The translations under genes and the position numbers were made by a program. A stretch of 64,000 bases of DNA from Polaribacter sp. (GTDB lineage: Bacteria; Bacteroidota; Bacteroidia; Flavobacteriales; Flavobacteriaceae). The stretch's first letter is position 1, and every line of letters starts with the position of its first letter. Below the pieces are notes generated by a model that did not search any database, was not told the DNA's origin, and saw only the letters and a list, made by a program, of their open reading frames with translations. The stretch is from positions 62,001 to 126,000 of the forward strand of contig JAQXEU010000009.1 in the NCBI GenBank assembly GCA_029250685.1. Direction: 5' to 3'. Below, piece by piece: positions 48,588-58,996 of the stretch.

Positions 48588-50024
48588 ATGAAAATACTAG
48601 ACAAATACATTTTAAAAAGTTTTCTAAAGCCCTTCTTGGCTACTTTTTTAATTGTATTGTTTGTATTGGTCATGCAAGCTTTATGGTTGGCTTTTGAAGA
48701 CATTGCTGGGAAAGGAATTGATATTATTTTCATCTTAAAATTTCTGTATTACACGGCCTTATTGGTAACTCCACAAGCATTACCAATAGCAGTATTACTT
48801 TCTGCAATCATGGCAATGGGTAATTTTTCTGAGAACTACGAATTTGCAGCTTCTAAATCTGCAGGAATCTCTTTACAACGCTTAATGAGACCATTGATTA
48901 TCTTAACTGTTTTTATGAGTTTTATCAATTTTTTGTTTCTAAACAACGTGTATCCATATGCAATGTTTAAACAGAAAAATCTATACGTAAATATCAAAAA
49001 ACAAAAACCTTCCATGGCTTTAGTTCCCGGTAGTTTTAACACAGAGATTCCTGGTTACCATATTAAGTTTGATGAAAAATATGGAGAGAATGAAGATTTG
49101 TTAAAGCGTGTAATTATTTATGATTTAACTCAGAAAAAGTGGAATAATAAAATCATTACTGCTAAAACCGGTAAAATCATTAATAAAGAAGGTAGTAAAT
49201 ATATGACCTTGGTTTTATATAATGGTCAGTTTTATGAAGATCACATAGAAAAAAGAACAGAGAAAAACATGCCCGTTTCTACTGCGCATTTTAAAGAGTA
49301 TTCCATCATAATTACAATGCCAGATGATTCTTTATTAGAAGAAGAAAAATTAAAAGGTTTTCATAGTATGAAAACTTTAAGTCAATTAAAGGATACTATT
49401 CCTTATTATAATGATGACTTTCAAGAATATATAAAAGGAAGAGCCAAAAGTTTATCCATAAATGCTGATGCCAAAAAGTTAATTCCGTTTGTAAAAGACA
49501 CCTTAAATTTACAACCCAATGTTTTCGATAATTTTGATGAACGTACTCAATTACGTATGATAAATTCATCCATAGCAAAAAGTAAAAATGCTATGAGTAT
49601 TATTATAAACAGAAAAGAATCATTTAAGTTTAGAAGAAAAGTTTTAAACCTTCATGAAATAGAATATTACAACAGAATCGCATTTTCATTATCCTGTTTA
49701 ATTCTCTTTTTTATAGGCGCGCCTTTAGGTTCAATCATTAGAAAAGGAGGTTTTGGTTTACCAATGATTTTGGCAATATCAATTTATGTATTGTATTTTT
49801 TTGCCAATACTTTTGGAAGAAATTTAGCTGAAGAAAGTTCTATTACAGCATTTTTAGGCTCTTGGGTTTCTGCCCTATTAATGGTTCCGATTGCAATTTT
49901 ATTAACAAGAAGAGCTACAAAAGATATGGGAATCTTTAATATTGATGTATTTTTGCAGCCGATTACAACATTTATCAAAAAAATATCGTCAAAAAAGACA
50001 AAAACAAATAATGGAGCAAACTAA
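48588..50024 (+). CDS. LptF/LptG family permease
   Basis: MKILDKYILKSFLKPFLATFLIVLFVLVMQALWL; C-terminal TM cluster. Confidence 0.9.
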   Translation: MKILDKYILKSFLKPFLATFLIVLFVLVMQALWLAFEDIAGKGIDIIFILKFLYYTALLVTPQALPIAVLLSAIMAMGNFSENYEFAASKSAGISLQRLMRPLIILTVFMSFINFLFLNNVYPYAMFKQKNLYVNIKKQKPSMALVPGSFNTEIPGYHIKFDEKYGENEDLLKRVIIYDLTQKKWNNKIITAKTGKIINKEGSKYMTLVLYNGQFYEDHIEKRTEKNMPVSTAHFKEYSIIITMPDDSLLEEEKLKGFHSMKTLSQLKDTIPYYNDDFQEYIKGRAKSLSINADAKKLIPFVKDTLNLQPNVFDNFDERTQLRMINSSIAKSKNAMSIIINRKESFKFRRKVLNLHEIEYYNRIAFSLSCLILFFIGAPLGSIIRKGGFGLPMILAISIYVLYFFANTFGRNLAEESSITAFLGSWVSALLMVPIAILLTRRATKDMGIFNIDVFLQPITTFIKKISSKKTKTNNGAN

Positions 50025-51150
50025 AAACAATATCCAATTAGATTCAATTTCTGAAGCTATTGAAGACATTAGAAATGGTAAAGTTATTATTGTTGTAGAT
50101 GATGAAGACAGAGAAAATGAAGGAGATTTTCTTGCTGCTGCAGACAAAGTAACGCCAGAGATGATTAATTTTATGGCAACACATGGTCGTGGCTTAATTT
50201 GTGCTCCAATTACAGAAAAACGTAGTAAAGAATTACAATTAGGAATGATGGTAAACAACAATACCGATCCTATGGAAACTGCTTTTACTGTTTCTGTTGA
50301 TTTAAAAGGGAAAGGTGTTACAACTGGAATTTCTGCAAAAGATAGAGCGCTAACAGTAAACGCGATTATCAATCCAGATACCAAACCATTTGATTTAGCA
50401 AGACCTGGACATATTTTTCCATTAAGAGCAAAAGAAGGCGGTGTATTACGTAGAACTGGTCATACAGAAGCAGCAATAGATTTTGCACGTTTAGCAGGTT
50501 CTGAACCTGCAGGAGTTATTGTAGAAATCATGAATGAAGATGGAACCATGGCACGTTTACCAGAACTGGTGAAAGTTGCTAAAAAGTTCGATTTAAAGAT
50601 TGTTTCAATTGAAGATTTGGTTGCGTATAGAATGGAACACGATTCTTTAATTGAAAAGAAAGAAGATTTTGATATCGAAACTCGTTTTGGAACTTTTAGA
50701 TTAAGAGCATATCAACAAACAAATAATCGTCAAGTTCATTTAGCATTAACACAAGGTTCTTGGAAAGATAACGAGCCTGTGATTACAAGAATAAATTCTA
50801 CGTTGGTAAATAATGACATTTTAGGAACGTTGACAAACAATGCTGATAAGAAGCTAGATAAAATGTTTAAAACCATTACAGATGATGGTAACGGTGCTAT
50901 TTTATTTATCAATCAACAAAATGAGTCTCAAAATTTACTAAACCGTTTAGACATTTTAAAAGATTTACAATCTAAAGGAGAAATGAAAGCACCACAAATT
51001 AAAATGGACAGCAAAGATTTTGGAATAGGTGCACAAATCTTACACGATTTAAACATCAATAAAATCAGATTGGTTTCTAATACAACACAAGAAAAACGTG
51101 TTGGAATGATTGGGTATGGTCTAGAAATTGTTGATTACGTAAAATATTAA
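50011..51150 (+). CDS. ribB: 3,4-dihydroxy-2-butanone-4-phosphate synthase with degenerate GTP cyclohydrolase II domain
   Basis: VIIVVDDEDRENEGDFLAAADKVTPEMINFMATHGRGLICAPI; C-terminal half lacks the Zn-binding cysteines; start revised to ATG 50011. Confidence 0.9.
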   Translation: MEQTKNNIQLDSISEAIEDIRNGKVIIVVDDEDRENEGDFLAAADKVTPEMINFMATHGRGLICAPITEKRSKELQLGMMVNNNTDPMETAFTVSVDLKGKGVTTGISAKDRALTVNAIINPDTKPFDLARPGHIFPLRAKEGGVLRRTGHTEAAIDFARLAGSEPAGVIVEIMNEDGTMARLPELVKVAKKFDLKIVSIEDLVAYRMEHDSLIEKKEDFDIETRFGTFRLRAYQQTNNRQVHLALTQGSWKDNEPVITRINSTLVNNDILGTLTNNADKKLDKMFKTITDDGNGAILFINQQNESQNLLNRLDILKDLQSKGEMKAPQIKMDSKDFGIGAQILHDLNINKIRLVSNTTQEKRVGMIGYGLEIVDYVKY

Positions 51151-51152
51151 AA

Positions 51153-51254
51153 TCACCTCTTTTTTTCATAAGCTCTTATAAAAAGCAAAGCCCATATAAT
51201 TACAAAAGCAAACATAAAAAAGGAAGAGTATAATATTATTTTATCTATCTCCAT
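51153..51254 (-). CDS. 33-aa putative single-pass membrane protein overlapping the 3' end of the upstream gene
   Basis: MEIDKIILYSSFFMFAFVIIWALLFIRAYEKKR; below the ORF-track size limit. Confidence 0.4.
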   Translation of the reverse strand: MEIDKIILYSSFFMFAFVIIWALLFIRAYEKKR

Positions 51255-51429
51255 TCATAATTGTATTAAAGAAGATTAGTAAGCCTATTAACATAGGAGC
51301 CCATAAACCAAGAAATATTCCGTGCAATTTATCTCCACTTAAAAAAAGATACTCAGCATAAATTACAATTACTAAACAAACAAATAAAACCGCTAAGTTT
51401 AAAGTCCCTATTTTTTTTACAAACTTCAT
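51241..51429 (-). CDS. Small hypothetical membrane protein
   Basis: 62 aa with two hydrophobic segments. Confidence 0.6.
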   Translation of the reverse strand: MKFVKKIGTLNLAVLFVCLVIVIYAEYLFLSGDKLHGIFLGLWAPMLIGLLIFFNTIMNGDR

Positions 51430-51444
51430 AAAGTATTCTTTAAG

Positions 51445-52152
51445 CTAAAAGTAATAAATAATTTTCGAACCACTTATACTTTCTATAGGTTCTTTATCTT
51501 TTTCAAAAATTCTTGCAGATAATTCTCCTTGTAACGTAATTGAGTCTCCGTCAACTTTTAACCAACTTCCTTCCCGTAAACCGATTACAGAAGTTGTATT
51601 GTAAACATGATATTCTTTAATTCTAGTTTCTCTAGTTTCACCCATGTGTTTAGAGCCTTCAATCGGATCTAAATAATGTGCATTTATATTAAAAGGGATG
51701 AACGCTAAGGTTTTAAAACTTGGCGGATACACTATTGGCATGTCGTTAGTATTCATCATAGAAACCCCACAGATATTGCTTCCTGCGCTGGTTCCTAAAT
51801 AGGGTGTCCCGCCTTCTACAACTTCTTTTAAAACATCAAAAATGTTGTTTTTATAAATCTGATTTACAAGCTCGAAAGTATTTCCTCCGCCCGTAAAAAT
51901 TCCTTCAGCATTTAAAACGGCTTCCTTCGAATTTTGAAACTCATGAATTCCTTTTACATCAATATTTATAGTCTTAAAAGCGGCTTTAGCTTTTGCTGTA
52001 TAAGCATCGTAAGAAATTCCGCTTGGTCTAGCATACGGAATAAATAGCAAAGTTTTAACATTTTTAAAATGATCAGAAAGCGTTGGTAGAAGGTATTCTA
52101 AATAACCACTTCCATGAATGGTTGATGTGCTGGCTACAATGAGTTTTTTCAT
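51445..52152 (-). CDS. pepE: Dipeptidase E (S51 family)
   Basis: IFTGGGNTFELVNQIYKN, GTPYLGTSAGSNI (nucleophile Ser). Confidence 0.93.
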   Translation of the reverse strand: MKKLIVASTSTIHGSGYLEYLLPTLSDHFKNVKTLLFIPYARPSGISYDAYTAKAKAAFKTINIDVKGIHEFQNSKEAVLNAEGIFTGGGNTFELVNQIYKNNIFDVLKEVVEGGTPYLGTSAGSNICGVSMMNTNDMPIVYPPSFKTLAFIPFNINAHYLDPIEGSKHMGETRETRIKEYHVYNTTSVIGLREGSWLKVDGDSITLQGELSARIFEKDKEPIESISGSKIIYYF

Positions 52153-52267
52153 ATTTCAAAAATAACGAAACTAAAGTTATTGGGTCAAAAAACGAGTAAG
52201 AAATTTTCTTTATCAACATTTCTCTTTAACAAAAGTTTACGAGTGCTTTAATACAGTTTTAAGAAGC

Positions 52268-53074
52268 TTGACAGTTTTCTTTGTGATGATGAAAAATAGA
52301 ACGCTACTTCTTTTCTTAATCGGATTTTCTTTCTTGATGAATTCTCAAGAAAAAGAATCAATCATTATTTATGGAAAAATAATGATTGATTCTATCCCGA
52401 TAGAAAACGTTCATGTAATCAATAAGAAAACATCTATTGGTACAATCACAAATGATAAAGGAGAATATAAAATTCAAGTTTCTAAAAAAGACACCCTTTT
52501 TATTTCTCACATTAACATTAAAAACAAAGAAGTTAGCATTACAAAAGAAACATTTACTTCAAAAAAATTAGTATTAAATATTGAATCTGCTTCTTACGTT
52601 TTAAACGAAGTGAAGCTAAAAAAAAGAAGAGGTATTTTTTATGTTGATCCACAAATAATGCCTGGACATTTAGTAAATGCAACAACATTAAAATTACCTT
52701 ATGCAAACGTTGTTACTAAAAAAAACGAAAAGATTGCCAAGTTAACTTTTACAAGTGCATCCATTGACTTAGAAAAATTATTAAACTTTTTTAATGGAAG
52801 AACCAAAAGAGTAAAACATTTAAAAAAGCTAAAAGCAACAGATGAAGAACTATTAAAAATAAGAACTAAGTTCTCCGATTTCTTTTTTGAAAAACAATTA
52901 AAAATAAAGAAAGCATACATCAATCAATTTTTGAATTATTGTTTGACAAAAAACATCATTCAACAATATAAAATAGGAAATCAATTGAAACTTACAGAAA
53001 TTTTGATCAGAGAAAGCAAAAAATTCCCTCATAAAAAAATCAATCAAGAAACTTTATTAACCAAGACTAATTAA
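52268..53074 (+). CDS. Carboxypeptidase-like regulatory domain protein
   Basis: IIIYGKIMIDSIPIENVHVINKKTSIGTITNDKGEYKIQVSKKDTLFIS. Confidence 0.78.
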   Translation: MTVFFVMMKNRTLLLFLIGFSFLMNSQEKESIIIYGKIMIDSIPIENVHVINKKTSIGTITNDKGEYKIQVSKKDTLFISHINIKNKEVSITKETFTSKKLVLNIESASYVLNEVKLKKRRGIFYVDPQIMPGHLVNATTLKLPYANVVTKKNEKIAKLTFTSASIDLEKLLNFFNGRTKRVKHLKKLKATDEELLKIRTKFSDFFFEKQLKIKKAYINQFLNYCLTKNIIQQYKIGNQLKLTEILIRESKKFPHKKINQETLLTKTN

Positions 53075-53086
53075 TTACTTTACTGC

Positions 53087-53905
53087 ATGAAAAAAAAACT
53101 ACTCTCAATTTTTTTCTTACTGCTGTTTTTTCAACTTTCTTTTTCACAAGAAAAAAGGATTGAAATGAATGGCGTTATTATAAATCAATCTTCTAAAGGA
53201 CTCATCAATTCTCATATTATTAATTTAACTACAAACCAGGGAACAGTTTCTGATGACAACGGTAAATTTACCATTCAAGCTAAAAAAGGAGATTGGGTTC
53301 AAATAACAAATATTCAATTTCTTGGCAAAAAAATTAGAGTTACAAACGGAATTTTTAAAGCACGTTTTTTAAGGGTTTATCTTTTACCTAAAACAAATTT
53401 ATTAGAAGAAGTAGAAATAAAAAAGAAGTTAAAAGGAGTGCTTTCCTTTGACACAGCTAATAAACAAAAAGACACTATTAAAGATCAAATGAAAAGTATC
53501 GTTAATTATATTATGGGTCTTGGTTTTGACAATATTATGAATATGGGAATTGGGAAAGATGAACGTCACTTACAAAAGCCTACTGTAACTCCAGGTCAAT
53601 TACCCGGTTTTAAAGGCGTTGGTGGAAGTGTTTTAATTCCTTACGCCGATTTAAAGAAAAAACGTGCCGACAGAAAATTCATCAGTTTTAAAGAAAAGTT
53701 CCCAAAAGAATTGAAAAAAATATTTGGTGAACATTTCTTTTTTGAAAGATTGAAAATTCCTGAAGAAAAATATTATCACTTTATAGAGTATTGTACTTCC
53801 CTCGGCATTGAAGAGTTATATAAAGACAAAAAGCACCTTGATATTCTTAAAATTTTGTTAAAAGCGAGTGAATCATATCTTCATTTGTTAGAAAAAAGCA
53901 AATAA
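53087..53905 (+). CDS. Carboxypeptidase-like regulatory domain protein (paralogue of the preceding gene)
   Basis: EMNGVIINQSSKGLINSHIINLTTNQGTVSDDNGKFTIQAKKGDWVQI. Confidence 0.78.
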   Translation: MKKKLLSIFFLLLFFQLSFSQEKRIEMNGVIINQSSKGLINSHIINLTTNQGTVSDDNGKFTIQAKKGDWVQITNIQFLGKKIRVTNGIFKARFLRVYLLPKTNLLEEVEIKKKLKGVLSFDTANKQKDTIKDQMKSIVNYIMGLGFDNIMNMGIGKDERHLQKPTVTPGQLPGFKGVGGSVLIPYADLKKKRADRKFISFKEKFPKELKKIFGEHFFFERLKIPEEKYYHFIEYCTSLGIEELYKDKKHLDILKILLKASESYLHLLEKSK

Positions 53906-53924
53906 TTTGTTTTACTAAGTTTAA

Positions 53925-54452
53925 TTGTTCAAATTTACATACAATAACTACTTAATGAGAATTAAAAAGCTCCTGCTATTCATATTAATAGTACCACTTT
54001 TTGCTTTTACAGCACATAAATATTATTTGAGTTTAACTCAAATAGAATACAATTCTAAGAATAAATCTGTAGAAGTTATTATCAATGTTTTTATTGATGA
54101 TATTGAAACTGCTTTGAATAAAATTCATAATAAAAGCTTTTTTTTAGACACCAAGAAAGAACCAAAAGATAGTGATACATACTTTTTTGAATATTTACAA
54201 AAAAACGTGCAATTTAAGTTTGATAACAAATCATATGACTTTAAGTATTTAGGAAAAGAATATGATGGTGATGTTGTTTTCTTTTACTTAGAAATAAAAG
54301 ATGTAGCTTTACTTAAAGAAATAGACATAAACAATACTATTTTATTAGAACATTTTCCTGAACAACAAAATCTAATAAAATCTAAAGTAAATAAAAAACA
54401 TAAAAGTGTTTTACTTACTAAAAAAGAACAGTCAGGCAAATTAAAATATTAA
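53925..54452 (+). CDS. DUF6702-like protein
   Basis: HKYYLSLTQIEYNSKNKSVEVIINVFIDDIETALN; start probably 53955 (MRIKKLL). Confidence 0.7.
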   Translation: MFKFTYNNYLMRIKKLLLFILIVPLFAFTAHKYYLSLTQIEYNSKNKSVEVIINVFIDDIETALNKIHNKSFFLDTKKEPKDSDTYFFEYLQKNVQFKFDNKSYDFKYLGKEYDGDVVFFYLEIKDVALLKEIDINNTILLEHFPEQQNLIKSKVNKKHKSVLLTKKEQSGKLKY

Positions 54453-54478
54453 TAACTAATTCAACAAAACCCAACATT

Positions 54479-56587
54479 ATGAAAAAAATCGGTTTACTAG
54501 TTCTCTCACTAGTATTTGTTGCAGCTTCTTCTTTTGCACAGCAAAGAAAAACACAACAAGGACACACAAATCAGAACAAGTTCAAACAACTTGATCACGC
54601 TACTCCAAACAGCCAAAGAACGGCTTCTGGAGCACCTGGAATTAAATATACTCAACAAAAAGTTGATTATGTTATGGACATTGTTTTAGATGATGAAAAT
54701 CAAAAAATCACTGGTAAGGAAACCATTACGTATCACAATAATTCTACAGATAATTTAACGTATTTGTGGGTGCAATTAGATCAAAACATGCGTGCTGCAG
54801 ATTCTAAAACTCCAGATATCACAACAGACAGAATTCCAAAAAGAACTTCTAAAGATCGTTTTGATAAGACTTACAACGACAAACCTTTTGAAGGTGGATT
54901 TAATATCACAAACGTTAGCAATATTGATGGCAGTAAATTATCATACACAATCAATCAAACAATGATGCGTATTAATTTACCTAAACCTTTGGCATCGGGT
55001 GAAACATTTAAATTTAAAATTAATTGGTGGTATATCATAAATAATCACAGAACTCAAGGTGGTAGATCTGGATATGAGCATTTTACTGAGAACGGAAATA
55101 ATAATTATGTAATTGCTCAATTTTTCCCAAGATTATGTGTGTATGACAATGTTGAAGGATGGCAAAATGATCAATTCTGGGGACGAAGTGAGTTCGCTTT
55201 AGAGTTTGGGGATTATAAAGTAAACATTACTACTCCAGATGATCACATGTTAGGTGCAACTGGAAGATTGATGAACGAAAATGAAGTTTTAACTAGAACG
55301 CAACAAAAAAGATTGGCACAAGCAAGAAAATCTTTTGACAAGCCTGTTGTAATTCATACACAAAAAGAAGCAACAAAAATTGAAAAGAAAAAATCTAAGA
55401 AAACCAAAACTTGGAGATTCCATGCAGAGAATGTTAGAGATTATGCTTTTGCAACATCTAGAAAGTTTATCTGGGACGGAATGGCTGTAAAACTTGATAG
55501 TAAAAATGTAATGGCATATTCTTATTATTCAAAAGAAGCGAATCCATTATACGGAGACCACTCTACCAAAGCAACTGCGGTAACTTTAAAAGCATATTCT
55601 AGACAAACATTTGATTATCCATATCACAAAGCAATTTCTGTAGATGGGCAAATGGGAATGGAATATCCTATGATTGCGTTTAATCCTGGAAGACCAGATT
55701 TACCTAATGGAGGTTATTCAGATAGACAGAAATACAGAATGATCAATGTAACAATTCATGAAGTTGGTCATAACTGGTTTCCAATGATTGTAAATTCTGA
55801 TGAACGTAAATGGACTTGGATGGATGAAGGATTAAACTCTTACACACAATTACAAGCAATGATGGATTATGAAAAAGATTACCCATTAACTAGAGGTTTA
55901 CCTAAAAATATTGTTCGCTATATGAGTGGAGATCAATCTAGAATTGCTCCAATTATGTCTAAAGGAGATAATACCTATAGTTTTGGAAACAATGCATACG
56001 GAAAACCTGCTACTGCATTATGGATATTAAGAAATACGATTATGGGTCCAGAATTATTTGACCATGCATTCAAAGAATATGCAAATCGTTGGAAGTTTAA
56101 ACACCCAACTCCTGCAGATTTCTTTAGAACAATGGAAGATGCTTCTGCAATGGACTTAGATTGGTTCTGGAGAGGATGGTTCTATACAACAGATGTAACG
56201 GATATCGGAATTAAATCTGTTAAGAAATATACAGCCGTAGAAGGAAATAATGGAGCTGTAAATTTTGTTGAAAATGCACAAGGAGCTAAAAAAGCAAGTG
56301 ATAAATTTTTCTATGAAGTTACCTATGATAAACCAGGTGGTTTAGTAATGCCTATTATTGTTGAGTTTACTTATAAAGACGGAACAAAAGGAAGAAAACA
56401 ATACCCTGCTCAAATTTGGAGATTAAATGACAAACAAATTACGAAAACAATTACTTCGGATAAAGAAATTGTGAGTTTTCAAATAGATCCAGATTTAGAA
56501 ACTGCAGATGTTGATGTTACAAACAACAGCTGGCCAAAAAAACAAGACAACAAATTTGGTAAGTTTAAGAAGAAAATTAAAGGATAA
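54479..56587 (+). CDS. M1 family metallopeptidase
   Basis: HEVGHNWFPMIVNSDERKWTWMDEG (HExxH-x18-E); signal peptide. Confidence 0.94.
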   Translation: MKKIGLLVLSLVFVAASSFAQQRKTQQGHTNQNKFKQLDHATPNSQRTASGAPGIKYTQQKVDYVMDIVLDDENQKITGKETITYHNNSTDNLTYLWVQLDQNMRAADSKTPDITTDRIPKRTSKDRFDKTYNDKPFEGGFNITNVSNIDGSKLSYTINQTMMRINLPKPLASGETFKFKINWWYIINNHRTQGGRSGYEHFTENGNNNYVIAQFFPRLCVYDNVEGWQNDQFWGRSEFALEFGDYKVNITTPDDHMLGATGRLMNENEVLTRTQQKRLAQARKSFDKPVVIHTQKEATKIEKKKSKKTKTWRFHAENVRDYAFATSRKFIWDGMAVKLDSKNVMAYSYYSKEANPLYGDHSTKATAVTLKAYSRQTFDYPYHKAISVDGQMGMEYPMIAFNPGRPDLPNGGYSDRQKYRMINVTIHEVGHNWFPMIVNSDERKWTWMDEGLNSYTQLQAMMDYEKDYPLTRGLPKNIVRYMSGDQSRIAPIMSKGDNTYSFGNNAYGKPATALWILRNTIMGPELFDHAFKEYANRWKFKHPTPADFFRTMEDASAMDLDWFWRGWFYTTDVTDIGIKSVKKYTAVEGNNGAVNFVENAQGAKKASDKFFYEVTYDKPGGLVMPIIVEFTYKDGTKGRKQYPAQIWRLNDKQITKTITSDKEIVSFQIDPDLETADVDVTNNSWPKKQDNKFGKFKKKIKG

Positions 56588-56605
56588 TTAAATCTATAGT
56601 ACTAG

Positions 56606-56635
56606 AAAAGCGATGTAATTTACATCGCTTTTTTT
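56606..56635 (+). terminator. Intrinsic terminator
   Basis: AAAAGCGATGTAAttTACATCGCTTTTTTT. Confidence 0.88.
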
Positions 56636-56733
56636 ATTACCAAAAATCAATTTTCTAAAATATGATATTTAACAGCTTTCTTTAAACTAAAAATTATTAC
56701 TTTTCGAAATTATAATCAAAACAAATACTCAAA

Positions 56734-58944
56734 ATGAAAAAAATCGGATTACTCTTATTTTCAGTTTTCTTTGTTGTAGCTGCAGGATTTGCACAAGACA
56801 CAACAAAAAAGAAAACTCAAAAAGGACACACAGACCAGAACAAGTTTAGACAAATGAAAGATGTATTGGCAACGCCAAGTTCAGTTAGAACTGCTTCTGG
56901 AGCTCCAGGACACCAATACACACAACAAAAAGTTGATTATGTAATGGACATTCGTTTAGACGAAGCTAACAATCGTATTTATGGAGATGAAAGAATTACA
57001 TATCTTAATAATTCTAAAGATCATTTAGAATATTTATGGGTTCAATTAGACCAAAATATGAGAGCTGATGATTCTAAAACTCCTTTAGCACAAACTACAA
57101 GTGCAACTGATTTTATTACACCAGACAATTTTAAAAACGCTTACATGAAAGAAAGTAAAGGTTTTGGTCATAAAATCGAATTGGTAGAAAGTAATGGCAA
57201 ACCATTATCGCACTTTATCAATAGAACGATGATGCGTATCAACATGCCTAAAGCATTAGCTCCAGGTGAAACTTTTAAGTTTAGAATTAAATGGAATTAT
57301 AAAATTAATGACATCAATAAAGATGGTGGACGTTCTGGTTTAGAAACTTTTCCTGACGGAAATAACAACTATACTATTGCACAATTCTTTCCAAGATTAT
57401 GTGTGTATAATAATGTTGAAGGATGGCAAAATATGCAATTCTGGGGAAGAAGTGAATTCGCACTAGAATTTGGAGATTATGATGTAAAAATTACAGTTCC
57501 TGCAGATCATATCATGGAAGCAACTGGAGAATTACAGAATGAGAAAGATGTGTTAACAAGAACGCAACGTAATCGTTTTGAAAAAGCTAGAAAAACTTTT
57601 GACAAACCAGTAATTATTGTTTCACAAAAAGAAGCTGAAAAAACTGAAAAAGGACGTTCTAAAAAAATGAAGACTTGGCATTATAAAACAACACGTGTTC
57701 GTGATTTTGCTTTTGCAACTTCAAGAAAATATATTTGGGATGCAATGGCAGTAAATGTAAATGGTAAAACTGTAATGGCAACTTCATTATATCCAAAAGA
57801 AGGAAATCCATTATGGGAAGAGCATTCTACAAGAGCAGTTGCTACTACTTTAATTGAATACTCTAAATTGACTTTTGACTATCCGTATAGCAAAGCCGTT
57901 TCTGTACATTCAGAAAGACAAGGAATGGAATATCCAATGATTTGTTTCAATTTTGGTAGACCAAATGCAGACGGAACGTATTCTGACAGAACTAAAAAAG
58001 GAATGATTGGTGTAATTATACACGAAGTTGGTCATAACTTTTTTCCGATGATTGTAAATTCTGATGAAAGACAATGGACTTGGATGGATGAAGGTTTAAA
58101 CTCGTTTGTAGAAATTTTAGCTTCATTAAAATACGATCCTAAATTATTTGCTAAAAATCCAGCAAAAGATATTACAAGATACATGGGCGGAAATCAAGAA
58201 AACATCTCTCCTATTATGTCTCAAGGAGATTATGTAAAGCAATTTGGACCCAATGCATATTCTAAACCAGCTGCTGGTTTATACATGTTGAGAAAAACAA
58301 TTATGGGGCCAGAATTATTTGACCATGCTTTTAGAACCTACTCTAAACGTTGGATGTTTAAACACCCAACTCCAGCAGATTTCTTTAGATCTATGGAAGA
58401 TGCGTCTGGAATGGACTTAGATTGGTTCTGGAGAGGTTGGTTTTATACAACTGATGTAACAGATATCGGAATTAAAAAAGTAACACCTTTATATGTAACA
58501 GACAAGCAAAGTGATAGAGTTGCAAACATTATCAAATCTAACCCAAGAGCTAAAACATATTTTGATAGCCTTGGAGAATTGGTATATATTTCTGATAAAA
58601 AAGAAGATTTAAATACAGCAGCATTAAAAAAGCATGTAAAAAACGGTACAGAGATTAAACCTTACTTATATCAAGTTGAATTTGAAAAACCAGGTGGATT
58701 AGCAATGCCAATTATTGTTGAGTTAACCTATGCAGACGGAACTAAAGAAAAGCAAACTTTTCCAGCTCAAATTTGGATGAAAAATGACAATAGAGCGATG
58801 AGAGTTTTTTCTTCTAATCAAGAAATTAAAAACATTAAAATAGATCCAGATTTAGAAACTGCAGATGTTGATGTTACAAACAACAGCTGGCCTAAGAAAC
58901 AAGACAACAAATTTGGTAAGTTTAAGAAGAAAATTAAAGGATAA
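56734..58944 (+). CDS. M1 family metallopeptidase (tandem paralogue)
   Basis: HEVGHNFFPMIVNSDERQWTWMDEG; signal peptide. Confidence 0.94.
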   Translation: MKKIGLLLFSVFFVVAAGFAQDTTKKKTQKGHTDQNKFRQMKDVLATPSSVRTASGAPGHQYTQQKVDYVMDIRLDEANNRIYGDERITYLNNSKDHLEYLWVQLDQNMRADDSKTPLAQTTSATDFITPDNFKNAYMKESKGFGHKIELVESNGKPLSHFINRTMMRINMPKALAPGETFKFRIKWNYKINDINKDGGRSGLETFPDGNNNYTIAQFFPRLCVYNNVEGWQNMQFWGRSEFALEFGDYDVKITVPADHIMEATGELQNEKDVLTRTQRNRFEKARKTFDKPVIIVSQKEAEKTEKGRSKKMKTWHYKTTRVRDFAFATSRKYIWDAMAVNVNGKTVMATSLYPKEGNPLWEEHSTRAVATTLIEYSKLTFDYPYSKAVSVHSERQGMEYPMICFNFGRPNADGTYSDRTKKGMIGVIIHEVGHNFFPMIVNSDERQWTWMDEGLNSFVEILASLKYDPKLFAKNPAKDITRYMGGNQENISPIMSQGDYVKQFGPNAYSKPAAGLYMLRKTIMGPELFDHAFRTYSKRWMFKHPTPADFFRSMEDASGMDLDWFWRGWFYTTDVTDIGIKKVTPLYVTDKQSDRVANIIKSNPRAKTYFDSLGELVYISDKKEDLNTAALKKHVKNGTEIKPYLYQVEFEKPGGLAMPIIVELTYADGTKEKQTFPAQIWMKNDNRAMRVFSSNQEIKNIKIDPDLETADVDVTNNSWPKKQDNKFGKFKKKIKG

Positions 58945-58965
58945 TAAAATTTTATTTTAACCATT

Positions 58966-58996
58966 AAAAAGCCCAATCTTAAGATTGGGTTTTTTT
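58966..58996 (+). terminator. Intrinsic terminator
   Basis: AAAAAGCCCAATCTTAAGATTGGGTTTTTTT. Confidence 0.88.
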
